64,000 nt of DNA from CAVVST01 sp963750995 (GTDB lineage Bacteria > Acidobacteriota > Vicinamibacteria > Vicinamibacterales > UBA2999): contig CAVVST010000002.1 of the NCBI GenBank assembly GCA_963750995.1, positions 1,054,001 through 1,118,000 on the forward strand, read 5' to 3'. The translations under genes and the position numbers were made by a program. Every line of letters begins with the position of its first letter. Position 1 is the first letter of the stretch. Under the pieces are notes generated by a model. That model was given only the letters and a program-made list of their open reading frames with translations. It had not been told where the DNA came from and did no database searches. Positions 34,078 through 42,147 of this stretch are shown piece after piece.

Positions 34078-35457
34078 ATGCCGCACCCGTCAGAGAAGCC
34101 AGCCGGCTTCTCGCTCGCGTCCATCGGTCTCCGTCTCTCCGCATGGTTTGAGCACTGGTTCCCGGATGCGTTCGCCCTCGCGCTCGCGGCCTGCGCGATC
34201 GTGTTCCTGGCAAGCCTGGCGGCCGGCGCCTCGCCGGCCGACGCGGCGCAGTGGTTCGGTGCCGGCTTCTGGGACCTCGTCGCCTTCACGATGCAGATCG
34301 CGTTGATCATCGTCACCGGGTACGTGGTCGCGGTGTCGCCGCCCGTCTATGCCGTGATCAGGCGGATCGCGACGGTGCCCGGGAGCGGACCCGGCGCGGC
34401 GGCGTTCGTGGGACTGTTCTCGATGCTGTCGTCGCTGCTGTCGTGGAGTTTCAGCCTGATTTTCAGCGGGCTGCTGGCACGCGAGGTCGCGCACCGGGTC
34501 AAGGGCACCGACTACCGCGCACTCGGCGCCGCCGCGTATCTCGGCATCGGCAGCGTCTGGGCGCTCGGCCTGTCATCGTCGGCGGCACTGATCATGGCGT
34601 CGCCGGCGTCGCTGCCGGACTCGATCGAGGCGATCAGCGGCGTCATCCCGCTGGGACAGACGCTTGGCCTGTGGCAGAGCATGCTGATGGCGGGAGCGGT
34701 GATCGTCCTGTCGATGATCATCTGCTACTACTCGGCGCCGTCCGCCGATCAGGCGCGCGGCATGGCGCAGATGGGCGTGACCTACACGCCGCCCCCGCCG
34801 CCGCTGGACAAGCCGGACCGGCCCGGCGAATGGCTCGAGTACAGCCCCTTTCTCACGCTGCTCGTCTGCGGACTGGCGATCGCGTATTTCGCACGCGAGG
34901 TCGCGACCCTCGGCGCCGCGGTGATCCTCGAGCTCAATCACTACGTGTTTGCGTTCCTGATTGCCGGCATGCTGCTGCACTGGCGGCCACGGTCGTTCGT
35001 GCAGGCCGTCGCTGCGGCGGTGCCGTCAATTGCGGGCGTGCTGGTCCAGTACCCGATCTACGCCGGGATCGTGCGGATGATGACCGAGTCGGGCCTCTCC
35101 GACCGCATCGCGCACTTCTTCGTCGCCGTCTCCAGCATCCACACTTTTCCCGTGCTGGTCGGGCTCTACTCAGCGTTCCTGGGATTCTTCGTGCCGTCGG
35201 CGGGAGGGAAATGGCTGATCGAAGCGCCGTACGTGCTCGAGGCGGCCAAGGCGCTCGGGGTGCATCTCGGCTGGGTGGTGCAGACCTACAACGCCACCGA
35301 AGCGCTCGCGAATCTCATTCACCCGTTCTGGATGCTGCCGCTCATCGGCATCCTCGGGCTGAAGGCACGCGACATCGTCGGCTACTCGATGCTGCAGTTC
35401 GTCGTCCACGTGCCGGTCGTCCTGTTTCTGGTGTGGGCATTGAATTACACGTTCTAG
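34078..35457 (+). CDS. short-chain fatty acid transporter (AtoE family)
   Basis: A 459-residue membrane protein with about twelve hydrophobic segments of the AtoE/short-chain fatty acid transporter family. Characteristic blocks are the N-terminal RLSAWFEHWFPDAFALALAAC, FVGLFSMLSSLLSWSFSLIFSGLLAREVA and the C-terminal FVPSAGGKWLIEAPYVLEAAK followed by YNATEALANLIHPFWMLPLIGI. It would import short fatty acids or oxoacids. Its position opposite the 2-oxoacid dehydrogenase operon suggests that uptake and oxidation are linked, but this is inference. ATG 34078 gives the usual N-terminus; upstream codons to 33835 overlap E1-alpha antisense. Confidence 0.88.
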   Translation: MPHPSEKPAGFSLASIGLRLSAWFEHWFPDAFALALAACAIVFLASLAAGASPADAAQWFGAGFWDLVAFTMQIALIIVTGYVVAVSPPVYAVIRRIATVPGSGPGAAAFVGLFSMLSSLLSWSFSLIFSGLLAREVAHRVKGTDYRALGAAAYLGIGSVWALGLSSSAALIMASPASLPDSIEAISGVIPLGQTLGLWQSMLMAGAVIVLSMIICYYSAPSADQARGMAQMGVTYTPPPPPLDKPDRPGEWLEYSPFLTLLVCGLAIAYFAREVATLGAAVILELNHYVFAFLIAGMLLHWRPRSFVQAVAAAVPSIAGVLVQYPIYAGIVRMMTESGLSDRIAHFFVAVSSIHTFPVLVGLYSAFLGFFVPSAGGKWLIEAPYVLEAAKALGVHLGWVVQTYNATEALANLIHPFWMLPLIGILGLKARDIVGYSMLQFVVHVPVVLFLVWALNYTF

Positions 35458-35469
35458 GCGGGTCATCAG

Positions 35470-35547
35470 GCGGGTCCGCTTCGCGGAACCCGCCCTACGG
35501 GGAACAGATGACGTACGTAGGCCGGGTTCCGCGAAGCGGACCCGGCG
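35470..35547. repeat. two palindromic repeats (GGGTCCGCTTCGCGGAACCC type)
   Basis: A GGGTCCGCTTCGCGGAACCC palindrome at 35473-35492 and its mirror copy GGGTTCCGCGAAGCGGACCC at 35524-35543 are separated by ACGTACGTAGG. They lie between the convergent AtoE-like gene and the DUF-type secreted gene and may serve as a bidirectional terminator, although no T tract follows either stem. Confidence 0.9.
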
Positions 35548-36381
35548 TTACTTGCCGCCGCCTGGCTGAAAGTTGCCGGCACTCCCGTACTGGTTGTTCT
35601 CGTTGCAGATGAACTCGAGGAGATCGCCGACGCCGGTGCGCGGGTCGGGACGCAGCAGCCGCGCGGTGAAGGTGAGGTCTACCGGTCGGGAGAAGGCACC
35701 CGGATCGTCGATCGTGGCGTTGTTGCGGATCTGACCGTAATTGAGGCGCGTGTATCGCTCGATCACATGCAGCTGCTCGGTGTGCGGCGTGCCGCGGCGA
35801 TCGAACCACCACTTGTCGTTGAAGCCCACGGCATCCACGATCAGCGTGTCGCCCTCGAATCGCCCGATTGAATGGCCGGTCCAGGTGGGAATCGGGTCCT
35901 CCGGGTGCTTCCGGCCATCCATGTAGATGACCCGGTGGTTCCCCGCGTCGCCGAGCTCATGCAGCCGGTAGATGTGGGTGAGCCCTTTCGACGTGTACGC
36001 GGCGGTGAGCGTCCACGGATACGGATTGCTGCGGAGCGGGCCCATGGGCAGACAACGCGTATATGGCTCGTCTTGCCGGCGACGCTTGTCCCGGAGCTCA
36101 CGCGCCCAGGGAAGCAGGGGAAGCTCCCCCTGAAACCCGCCATCGCGACCGATGTCTTCGACCGTCCCGCCGCCCACCCATGGACCCGTCAGATCGACGT
36201 GCCCGTCCGGCAGCCGCGGAATCGGCCGGGAGTTGAACTCGGATTCCGGCACGAGCGGACTGCCGGGATTGATGAAGGCGACGCCGCCTTCCACCGTCAG
36301 GCTTCCGCCGGGTGTCTGTTGCGCGCGCAGCGAAGCCGTCAGCGCGGCAATGGCGATCGCAAGGATGAGCAGCGGCTTCAT
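35548..36381 (-). CDS. secreted protein of unknown function
   Basis: A 277-residue exported protein with a Sec signal (residues 1-20, ILAIAIAALTASLRAQ). I do not recognise a named domain, but the opening PIPRLPDGHVDLTGPW and the later YMDGRKHPEDPIPTWTGHSIGRFEGDTLIVDAVGFND are the pattern of a family of secreted proteins common in Acidobacteria. It is rich in Trp, Pro and charged residues and probably all-beta. It follows the NHL gene by one base and is surely co-transcribed with it. Confidence 0.8.
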   Translation of the reverse strand: MKPLLILAIAIAALTASLRAQQTPGGSLTVEGGVAFINPGSPLVPESEFNSRPIPRLPDGHVDLTGPWVGGGTVEDIGRDGGFQGELPLLPWARELRDKRRRQDEPYTRCLPMGPLRSNPYPWTLTAAYTSKGLTHIYRLHELGDAGNHRVIYMDGRKHPEDPIPTWTGHSIGRFEGDTLIVDAVGFNDKWWFDRRGTPHTEQLHVIERYTRLNYGQIRNNATIDDPGAFSRPVDLTFTARLLRPDPRTGVGDLLEFICNENNQYGSAGNFQPGGGK

Positions 36382-36382
36382 G

Positions 36383-37651
36383 TCAGTTGCCGACCGGGCG
36401 GACCGGTGGGCCGATCAGGTGATCCTTGTTGGCGTCGGGACGTGGAATGAACTTTTGCGCCCGCCCGTTGTTGACCTCGGCCAGGTACATGTTCCCCTCC
36501 TGGTCGACGCTCATGCCGTGGGGATTCCACATCGCACCGGGCCACTGCCCCTGGCTGCCAAAGGAGTAGAGATAGCGCCCGTTCATGTCGTATTTGACGA
36601 TCTTCGAGGTGGAGTTGTCGGCCACCCACAGGTGCTTGTCGGCCGACATGTAGAGCACCTGCGGCGTTGACGGCCCGCCGGTGCTGAACTGGTCGAGGAA
36701 CTTGCCGTTTTCATCGAAGACCTGAATCCGCGCGCTCGACCGATCGGTCACGTAGACCTTGCGGGTGTCAGGATCGACGACCACGCCGTGGACCGCATCG
36801 AACGTGCCCGGTCTCGTGTCGTTCGGCGGCGTCCCCTTCTCGCCCCACGCCATCAGGAATTTGCCGTCCTTGTCGAACTTGACGACGCGGGTATTGGCAT
36901 AGCCGTCACTGACATAGAGCGTGCTGTCCGGCAGCCACGCCATGAACGTCGGGCGGTTGAAGTGCGTCTCGTCGTTGCCCGCCTGACCCTGAACGCCCAG
37001 CGTCTGCACCAGTTGCTTGCCGTCGTTGGTGAACTTGTAGATGGCGTGCTGGCGATCTTCGACGACCCAGACGTGCTTTTCGGGATCGTACGGATTGACG
37101 AACACCGAGTGCGGCCGGCGCATCATCGAATCCCACTGCGTCCAGCTCTCGATGATGTCCCCGTCGGCGTCGACCACGAACAGGTTGTGCTCCCAGCGGG
37201 CGTCGACGCCGAGCTTGCCCTTCCAGCCATTCCACCCGTCGCTCCCGGTGTTGCCGGGACTCGTCACCGGACCGACCGACGCATTGCGGAACGGTGTCTG
37301 CGACACCGGGAAGGAAATGCTCGGGCCGATGTTCGGATACGGCACTTCCTCCGGCCGTTCGAGCAGCGGCAGTTCGCCGCGCATCAGGACGTAGACGCGG
37401 TTCGGCGACTCGGCAAAGATGCCCTGCACGGCGCCCCACGTCCACTTCTCGTGGCCCGGGAGCTGCGACAGCGGCTTCGGCCAGTTCTCCGCCACCGTGT
37501 ACGGACCGGTCTGATCCTGGCCGCCCTTCGGCGCCTCAACCGAGGACGGTGCCGGCGCGGCGCTGTCCGCGGTATTCGCCGGACGCCCGACGAGCACGCC
37601 GATGCCAATCCCTGCCACAAGCGCAATTCCCGCTGTCACGGCCGTTCTCAT
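36383..37651 (-). CDS. exported NHL-repeat beta-propeller protein
   Basis: A 422-residue protein with an N-terminal hydrophobic segment (residues 4-22) that is a signal or membrane anchor, followed by a Pro/Ala-rich stretch and then NHL blades such as DSTLYVSDGYANTRVVKFDKDGKFLMAWG and TRKVYVTDRSSARIQVFDENGKFLDQF. This pattern is like peptidyl-alpha-hydroxyglycine alpha-amidating lyase-type propellers, but catalytic residues cannot be confirmed. It is paired with the downstream unknown secreted gene. It resembles, but is not a close copy of, the NHL protein at 10.4-11.8 kb. Confidence 0.83.
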   Translation of the reverse strand: MRTAVTAGIALVAGIGIGVLVGRPANTADSAAPAPSSVEAPKGGQDQTGPYTVAENWPKPLSQLPGHEKWTWGAVQGIFAESPNRVYVLMRGELPLLERPEEVPYPNIGPSISFPVSQTPFRNASVGPVTSPGNTGSDGWNGWKGKLGVDARWEHNLFVVDADGDIIESWTQWDSMMRRPHSVFVNPYDPEKHVWVVEDRQHAIYKFTNDGKQLVQTLGVQGQAGNDETHFNRPTFMAWLPDSTLYVSDGYANTRVVKFDKDGKFLMAWGEKGTPPNDTRPGTFDAVHGVVVDPDTRKVYVTDRSSARIQVFDENGKFLDQFSTGGPSTPQVLYMSADKHLWVADNSTSKIVKYDMNGRYLYSFGSQGQWPGAMWNPHGMSVDQEGNMYLAEVNNGRAQKFIPRPDANKDHLIGPPVRPVGN

Positions 37652-37708
37652 AGCATCTCCCTCCGGCTACCAGCTACCGGCTACAAGCCACCAACAACCG
37701 GCTGCCCG

Positions 37709-38167
37709 CTAGGCCGGCGCCGTTCCTTCCTTCACGACGTGGACCTTGAGCGGGACGGTGACCTCGCGATGCAGCTTGAGCGGCACCTCGTGATCGCCGA
37801 TCGCCTTGATCGGCTCGGGCAGGATCAGCTTGCGTCGATCGAGCTCGAAGCCCTTCTCCTTGAGGAAGTCGGCGATATCGGCCGAGGTCACCGATCCGTA
37901 CAGCTGGTCGGTGTCACCGACGCGCCGGGCAATGGTGATCTCCACCGCCGCGAGCCGCGCGGCAATCGCTTCGGCCTGCGACTTCTCCTGCGATTCGCGC
38001 GCCTCGACGATCTTCCGCTCGCGCTCGACGTGCTTGCGGTTGCCGTCGGTGGCCGGCAGCGCCAGCTTCCGCGGCAGCAGGTAGTTGCGGGCGTAGCCGT
38101 CGGCGACCTTGACGATCTCGCCGCGCTTGCCCAGGTTGTCCACGTGCTCTCTCAGAATGATTTCCAT
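37709..38167 (-). CDS. rplI: 50S ribosomal protein L9
   Basis: Binds 23S rRNA at the base of the L1 stalk. The 152-residue protein starts with the invariant MEIILREHVDNLGKRGEIVKV and GYARNYLLPRKLA of the N-terminal RNA-binding domain, then the long helix (HVERERKIVEARESQEKSQAEA) and the C-terminal domain (LYGSVTSADIADFL). It is the third gene of rpsF-rpsR-rplI; a pair of palindromic repeats separates it from rpsR. Confidence 0.97.
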   Translation of the reverse strand: MEIILREHVDNLGKRGEIVKVADGYARNYLLPRKLALPATDGNRKHVERERKIVEARESQEKSQAEAIAARLAAVEITIARRVGDTDQLYGSVTSADIADFLKEKGFELDRRKLILPEPIKAIGDHEVPLKLHREVTVPLKVHVVKEGTAPA

Positions 38168-38179
38168 GTTCGCCTCTAG

Positions 38180-38247
38180 GGCCGACCTGAAGGTCGGCCT
38201 CTACGTACGAAAACGAGATGACGTAGAGGCGGACCTTCAGGTCCGCC
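38180..38247. repeat. two palindromic repeats between rpsR and rplI
   Basis: GGCCGACCTGAAGGTCGGCC (38180-38199) and GGCGGACCTTCAGGTCCGCC (38228-38247) are 20-base inverted repeats with CTCTACGTA between them. On the transcript they would form two strong hairpins between rpsR and rplI, which could affect relative expression of the two ribosomal genes. Confidence 0.92.
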
Positions 38248-38251
38248 TCCG

Positions 38252-38566
38252 TTATTCAGCCGTGTAAGGAATCAGCGCGAGCTGGCGCGCGCGCATGATG
38301 GCGGTGCGCAGCTTGCGCTGGTGCATCGCGCAGGTTCCGGAAATCCGGCGCGGCAGGATCTTGGCGCGCTCGGGCACGAACGGCATCAGCAGGCGCGTGT
38401 CCTTGTAGTTGATGTCGTCGATCTTGTCCGCGCAGAACTTGCAGACCTTGCGGCGCCGGAACATCGGGCGGCGCTGCTGGCCGTCCTTGCCCTGCTGCGC
38501 GCCGCCCTGGCCGCTGCTGCGGCCGCGGCCGCCACCGCCTCCTCCGAAGCTCTTCCTGCCGTTCAT
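38252..38566 (-). CDS. rpsR: 30S ribosomal protein S18
   Basis: Small-subunit protein that pairs with S6. The conserved core RRRKVCKFCADKIDDINYKDTRLLMPFVPERAKILPRRISGTCAMHQRKL contains CxxC...C cysteines of the zinc-binding form. The 104-residue length is larger than usual (about 75) because of an N-terminal Gly/Arg/Gln-rich extension of about 33 residues (SFGGGGGGRGRSSGQGG), as seen in some phyla. Its start overlaps the rpsF stop by four bases. Confidence 0.96.
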   Translation of the reverse strand: MNGRKSFGGGGGGRGRSSGQGGAQQGKDGQQRRPMFRRRKVCKFCADKIDDINYKDTRLLMPFVPERAKILPRRISGTCAMHQRKLRTAIMRARQLALIPYTAE

Positions 38567-39015
38567 CGCATGTCCTCCCCCATGTCGAAGCGATCGTCGC
38601 GGTCGTCGTCCGGCTCGCCGCGCTGACCCTCGCCCGGCTGCCGATCGGCCGGCAGGCCGCGCGCCACGCGCCGGCGGCGCGACACGTCGGAGCGCCTGGT
38701 GCGCGTCCGATCGATCACGCTCTGGACTTCGTCGACGCGGACGACGAGATGGCGAATCACGAGATCGGTGACCTTGAAGCGCCGATCGATTTCCTTCATC
38801 AGATCGCCGGAGCCGTCGATGACTTCCAGCACGTAGGTGCCTTCCTTGTGCCGGCCAATCTCGTAGGCAAGCCTCCGGCGGCCCCAGTTTTCGGTCTTCT
38901 CGATGGTGCCGCCCATGCGCTGGGCGATGCCTTCGACCTGGGTGTGCAGTTCGTTCACCTGCTCGTCGGTCGCGTCGGGCGACACGACGTAGACGAGCTC
39001 GTACTTCCTGTTCAT
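38563..39015 (-). CDS. rpsF: 30S ribosomal protein S6
   Basis: Forms a dimer with S18 on the 30S platform. The 150-residue protein begins with MNRKYELVYVVSPDATDEQV and has the WGRRRLAYEIGRHKEGTYVLEV and RFKVTDLVIRHLVVR blocks of the S6 ferredoxin-like fold. A charged Arg/Asp-rich C-terminal tail of about 50 residues extends beyond the usual fold. It is the first gene of the rpsF-rpsR-rplI operon; pth lies 42 bases upstream on the same strand. Confidence 0.96.
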   Translation of the reverse strand: MNRKYELVYVVSPDATDEQVNELHTQVEGIAQRMGGTIEKTENWGRRRLAYEIGRHKEGTYVLEVIDGSGDLMKEIDRRFKVTDLVIRHLVVRVDEVQSVIDRTRTRRSDVSRRRRVARGLPADRQPGEGQRGEPDDDRDDRFDMGEDMR

Positions 39016-39057
39016 AAGTCTCCTTGTGGACTATGCCTCCCCTGAGGGAGGAAGGAG

Positions 39058-39636
39058 TTAATCGACTTCCGGACCCGCGGCTTCCGGGTTGTACACGTTC
39101 ATCACCTTTTCGATGCTCTCCGCGGCGAACATCTGGGCCGCATCCGCGGCCCGGGCGACGAGCGATTCGACCTCCGGCTGTTCGGCCGGATCGAATGTCG
39201 CGAGCACGTAGTCGGCCAGGTCGCGCCGCGCGTCGCCGCGCCCGACCCCCATGCGGAGCCGCGGAAACTCCCGCGTCCCCAGCTGCTCGACTACGGACTT
39301 CAAACCGTTATGCGTCCCGGCGGACCCTCGCGCCCGGATGCGGATCCGCCCGAGCGGCAAATCCACCTCGTCGACCACCACCAGGATCTCGCCCGGCTCG
39401 ATGTTGTGATACCCCGCGAACCGCGACACGGCGTAGCCGCTGCGGTTCATGAACGTCTGGGGCTTCACGACAAAGAACGCGTTCTCCCCGAAACTCTTGG
39501 CGAACGCGAGTTCGCCATCCTTCCGCCACTGCAGATCGAGCCGGCGCCCCAATTCGTCGGCAACCTTGAATCCAACGTTGTGGCGCGTCTCGGCGTACTC
39601 GCGGCCAGGGTTTCCGAGACCAACAATGAGCTTCAT
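39058..39636 (-). CDS. pth: peptidyl-tRNA hydrolase
   Basis: Releases peptides from dropped-off peptidyl-tRNA. The 192-residue protein starts with KLIVGLGNPGREYAETRHNVGF, which includes the catalytic histidine (His20 in RHNVGF) and conserved Asn10-region, and has KPQTFMNRSGYAV, VVVDEVDLPLGRIRIRARGSAGTHNGLKS and the FPRLRMGVGRG block. It follows rplY in the frequent rplY-pth order. Immediately upstream is a 17-bp inverted repeat. Confidence 0.96.
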   Translation of the reverse strand: MKLIVGLGNPGREYAETRHNVGFKVADELGRRLDLQWRKDGELAFAKSFGENAFFVVKPQTFMNRSGYAVSRFAGYHNIEPGEILVVVDEVDLPLGRIRIRARGSAGTHNGLKSVVEQLGTREFPRLRMGVGRGDARRDLADYVLATFDPAEQPEVESLVARAADAAQMFAAESIEKVMNVYNPEAAGPEVD

Positions 39637-39717
39637 GAATTGACGGATCTACGAATTGACGAATCGACGAATTTGATTGTCCGATTGAAATCCGTCGATC
39701 CGTAGATCCGTCAATTC
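39637..39717. repeat. inverted repeat of GAATTGACGG type
   Basis: GAATTGACGGATCTACG at 39637-39653 is exactly mirrored by CGTAGATCCGTCAATTC at 39701-39717, with AT-rich related units (GAATCGACGAATTTGATT) between them. The same unit recurs at 53.9 kb. It fills the whole rplY-pth gap, so pth must be translated from a structured leader, with no clear ribosome-binding site. Confidence 0.92.
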
Positions 39718-39722
39718 GCAAG

Positions 39723-40418
39723 TTACTTTTTCGCCGCCGGCTCCTCTTCCTTGTCCGTCTTGCCCTTCTTGATGACTTCGGGCTCGGCCGCCGCCGCAGG
39801 CGCCGCCGCGGCTGCCGCCTCGCCTTCAGCCGGCGCCGCGACTTCCTCGGCCTTCGGCAGGACGACGTGGACGAGCATCGTGTCGGGGTCGTTGAGCGCC
39901 TTCCACTTCGGGTTTTCCGGGATGTCGCGCAACCGGATCGCCTGGTGGAGCATCAGCCCGCTGACGTCGAGATCGACGTGTTCGGGAATGTCCTTCGGCA
40001 GGCACTGGACCTGGAGCTCGCGCGTCACGAAGTCGAGCATGCCGCCCTGCAGCTTGACGCCTTCCGGCGTGCCCTTCACGAGGATCGGCACGGTCACCGT
40101 GATCGCCTTGTCCATCGCCAGCTGGTAGAAGTCGGCGTGCAGCAGCTGATGGGTGACGGGATCGAGCTGGTATTCCTTCACCATCACCTGCGATTCCTGG
40201 CCGTCGAGCGACAGCTTGATCAGGGTGTTGGCGCCGGAATCGGAGTGCAGGATGTGCAGCACCGCCTTCGGATCGACCGCGACCGGCACGCCCTCGGGCA
40301 GCTTGCCTTCCTTGCGCTGGCCGTACACCACTCCCGGAATGCGGCCCGCCGCGCGCAGCCGACGCGCTTCGTTCTTCCCACGACCTTCTCTCTTTACGAC
40401 GTCAAGCGTAGCGTCCAT
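39723..40418 (-). CDS. rplY: 50S ribosomal protein L25/general stress protein Ctc
   Basis: Binds 5S rRNA. The 231-residue protein is of the long Ctc type with the L25 domain (GRGKNEARRLRAAGRIPGVVYG, YQLDPVTHQLLHADFYQL) and the C-terminal beta domain (LVKGTPEGVKLQGGMLDFV, PEHVDLDVSGL). It ends in an Ala/Glu/Lys-rich tail of about 40 residues. It sits between prs and pth, the common prs-rplY-pth order. The upstream gap is filled by GTTCGGTTC-type repeats. Confidence 0.96.
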   Translation of the reverse strand: MDATLDVVKREGRGKNEARRLRAAGRIPGVVYGQRKEGKLPEGVPVAVDPKAVLHILHSDSGANTLIKLSLDGQESQVMVKEYQLDPVTHQLLHADFYQLAMDKAITVTVPILVKGTPEGVKLQGGMLDFVTRELQVQCLPKDIPEHVDLDVSGLMLHQAIRLRDIPENPKWKALNDPDTMLVHVVLPKAEEVAAPAEGEAAAAAAPAAAAEPEVIKKGKTDKEEEPAAKK

Positions 40419-40449
40419 AACAGTCCTTGTCGTTCACCCTTCTGGGTTC

Positions 40450-40517
40450 TCGCTGCTCGGTTCGGGTTCAGGTTCGGAGTTCGGTTCACGGTTCGTCTTC
40501 GCAGTTCGGTTCACCGT
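40450..40517. repeat. degenerate GGTTCGG tandem repeat in the prs-rplY gap
   Basis: About six imperfect units of GGTTCGGTTC/GGTTCGGAGTTCGG type occupy 40455-40517. Similar GGTTCGGGGTTCGGG units occur at 56.67 kb. No gene or clear hairpin is seen in this 113-base gap. Confidence 0.7.
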
Positions 40518-40531
40518 GCGACGACGCCTTA

Positions 40532-41482
40532 CTAAACAAACAACGACGAAACCGAGGTCTCCTCGTGAATACTCCGGATCGCCTGTCCCAGCAGCCGCGC
40601 CACCGAGAGGACGACGATCTTCCTGCAGTTCTGCGCGTCGCCGCGCAGCGGGATCGTGTTGGTCACGATCAACTGATCGATCGGCGAGTTCTCGATGCGC
40701 TCGAGCGCGGGTCCCGACAGGACGCCGTGCACCGCGCACGCGAGCACTTTCAGCGCGCCGGCGTTCTTCAGTCCGGTGGCCGCCTTCTGGATCGTGCCGG
40801 CGGTGTCGATGATGTCGTCCTGCAGGATACAGGTGCGACCCTCGACGTCGCCGATCACGTTCATCACTTCGGCGGTGCCGTCTTCCGTGCGCCGCTTGTC
40901 GACGATCGCCAGTTCGGCATCCAGCCGCTTCGCATACGCCCGCGCGCGTTCGGCGCCGCCGGCATCGGGCGACACGATCGTCAGCTTCGGGCTGTTCAGC
41001 CGCGCCAGGTAGTCGATGATCACCGGCGCCGCGAACAGGTGATCCACCGGGATGTCAAAGAAGCCCTGGATCTGCGCCTTGTGCAGGTCCATCGTCAGCA
41101 CCCGGTTCGTGCCGGCGGCACTCAGCAGGTTCGCCACCAGCTTGGCCGAGATCGGCACCCGCGGCTTGTCCTTGCGGTCCTGCCGCGCGTAGCCGTAGTA
41201 CGGCACCACCGCGGTGATGCGCGCCGCCGACGAGCGGCGGAACGCGTCGATCATCACCAGCATCTCCATCAGGTGCTGGTCCACCGGATTGGAGGTCGGC
41301 TGGATGATGAAGACGTCGGCCCCGCGGATGTTCTCGTCGATCTGAAACGAGACCTCGCTGTCGGGGAACCGCCGCAGCCGCGCCTGGCCGACCTGGATGC
41401 CCAGGAAATCCGCGATCTCTTTCGTCAGCGACGGATGCGCGCTGCCGGAAAAGACCTTCAGATCGCCGAACCCGGTCGACAT
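40532..41482 (-). CDS. prs: ribose-phosphate pyrophosphokinase
   Basis: Makes PRPP from ribose 5-phosphate and ATP. It shows the family blocks FSGSAHPSLTKEIADFLGI, RRFPDSEVSFQIDENIRGADVFIIQPT, PYYGYARQDRKDKPRVPISAKL, the PRPP-binding SPDAGGAERARAYAKRL and DDIIDTAGTI. ATG 41482 (316 residues) gives the normal start and has GTGAAGG upstream; the frame is open ten codons further. It is the first protein gene after tRNA-Gln in the leftward tRNA-prs-rplY-pth-rpsF-rpsR-rplI series. Confidence 0.96.
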   Translation of the reverse strand: MSTGFGDLKVFSGSAHPSLTKEIADFLGIQVGQARLRRFPDSEVSFQIDENIRGADVFIIQPTSNPVDQHLMEMLVMIDAFRRSSAARITAVVPYYGYARQDRKDKPRVPISAKLVANLLSAAGTNRVLTMDLHKAQIQGFFDIPVDHLFAAPVIIDYLARLNSPKLTIVSPDAGGAERARAYAKRLDAELAIVDKRRTEDGTAEVMNVIGDVEGRTCILQDDIIDTAGTIQKAATGLKNAGALKVLACAVHGVLSGPALERIENSPIDQLIVTNTIPLRGDAQNCRKIVVLSVARLLGQAIRSIHEETSVSSLFV

Positions 41483-41541
41483 CAAACCTTCACCACTCAG
41501 GGGTCGTCTCATCTTGGGCGGCTCGTGGCTCGTGACCTAGG

Positions 41542-41616
41542 TGGTTGGGGCGGAAGGATTCGAACCTTCGAATACGGGATCCAAAGTCCCGCGCCTTACC
41601 GCTTGGCCACGCCCCA
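41542..41616 (-). tRNA. tRNA-Gln (anticodon TTG)
   Basis: The minus strand folds as a complete cloverleaf: acceptor TGGGGCG pairs with CGCCCCA, the anticodon stem CGGGA/TCCCG encloses loop CTTTGGA with anticodon TTG, and the T arm contains GGTTCGAATCC. The U1-A72 pair is typical of tRNA-Gln. The discriminator A (41545) is followed by an encoded CCA (41544-41542). It lies 59 bases upstream of prs. Confidence 0.95.
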
Positions 41617-41635
41617 CCATGGGTGGTGCAAACGC

Positions 41636-42112
41636 TTAGTGTAGTCGAGAGTTAGGGTTACGGCAAGGCGCGCAAGGGATAGGAGCTAGCGCGCCCGAAA
41701 TAGCACGCCCCGCATCCGCCGCGCGCGGCCCAGCGGTCGCGCATTCGATCTCCATTGATTCGACCTGGGCGTCCAGTGCCTCCGATAATCGCGGGTAGTC
41801 CGAGTCCGTGAGCAGACGCATGCTCATTCCTTGAAGCTTTTCGTCCGTCCACACAACCACGGTGCCGCCCGGCCCTACCTTCACGCTGCGAATGCGATTG
41901 TCCCAACGGCGGCCTCCGGGCACGTCGCGGAGGCTTGGATAGACGCGAGGGCCGTTGATGAAATCGGATGCGCCGCTGAAATTTGGCCCATCCCAGACCT
42001 GGACGAAACATCCATCAGGGCTGGGCATTGTCATGCCCGCGAACGGCTGCCGCGAGGCTTCGCACGCAGTCAATGCGATGAAGAGGAAGGGAATGACGCC
42101 TAGACGCAGCAT
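41636..42112 (-). CDS. lipoprotein with beta/gamma-crystallin-like domain
   Basis: A 158-residue predicted lipoprotein: signal LRLGVIPFLFIALTAC with lipobox cysteine. The mature part has CFVQVWDGPNFSGASDFINGPRVYPSLRDV and RSVKVGPGGTVVVWTDEKLQGMSMRLL, with the Greek-key spacing of beta/gamma-crystallin folds, though this is a weak match made by eye. I choose ATG 42112 because it gives the signal peptide; the frame continues upstream to 42418 without protein-like character and overlaps the VWA gene. It ends 19 bases from tRNA-Gln. Confidence 0.65.
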   Translation of the reverse strand: MLRLGVIPFLFIALTACEASRQPFAGMTMPSPDGCFVQVWDGPNFSGASDFINGPRVYPSLRDVPGGRRWDNRIRSVKVGPGGTVVVWTDEKLQGMSMRLLTDSDYPRLSEALDAQVESMEIECATAGPRAADAGRAISGALAPIPCAPCRNPNSRLH

Positions 42113-42147
42113 TAGGCGGTGCTCAAACCCCGCGCGAGCTTCACAAT

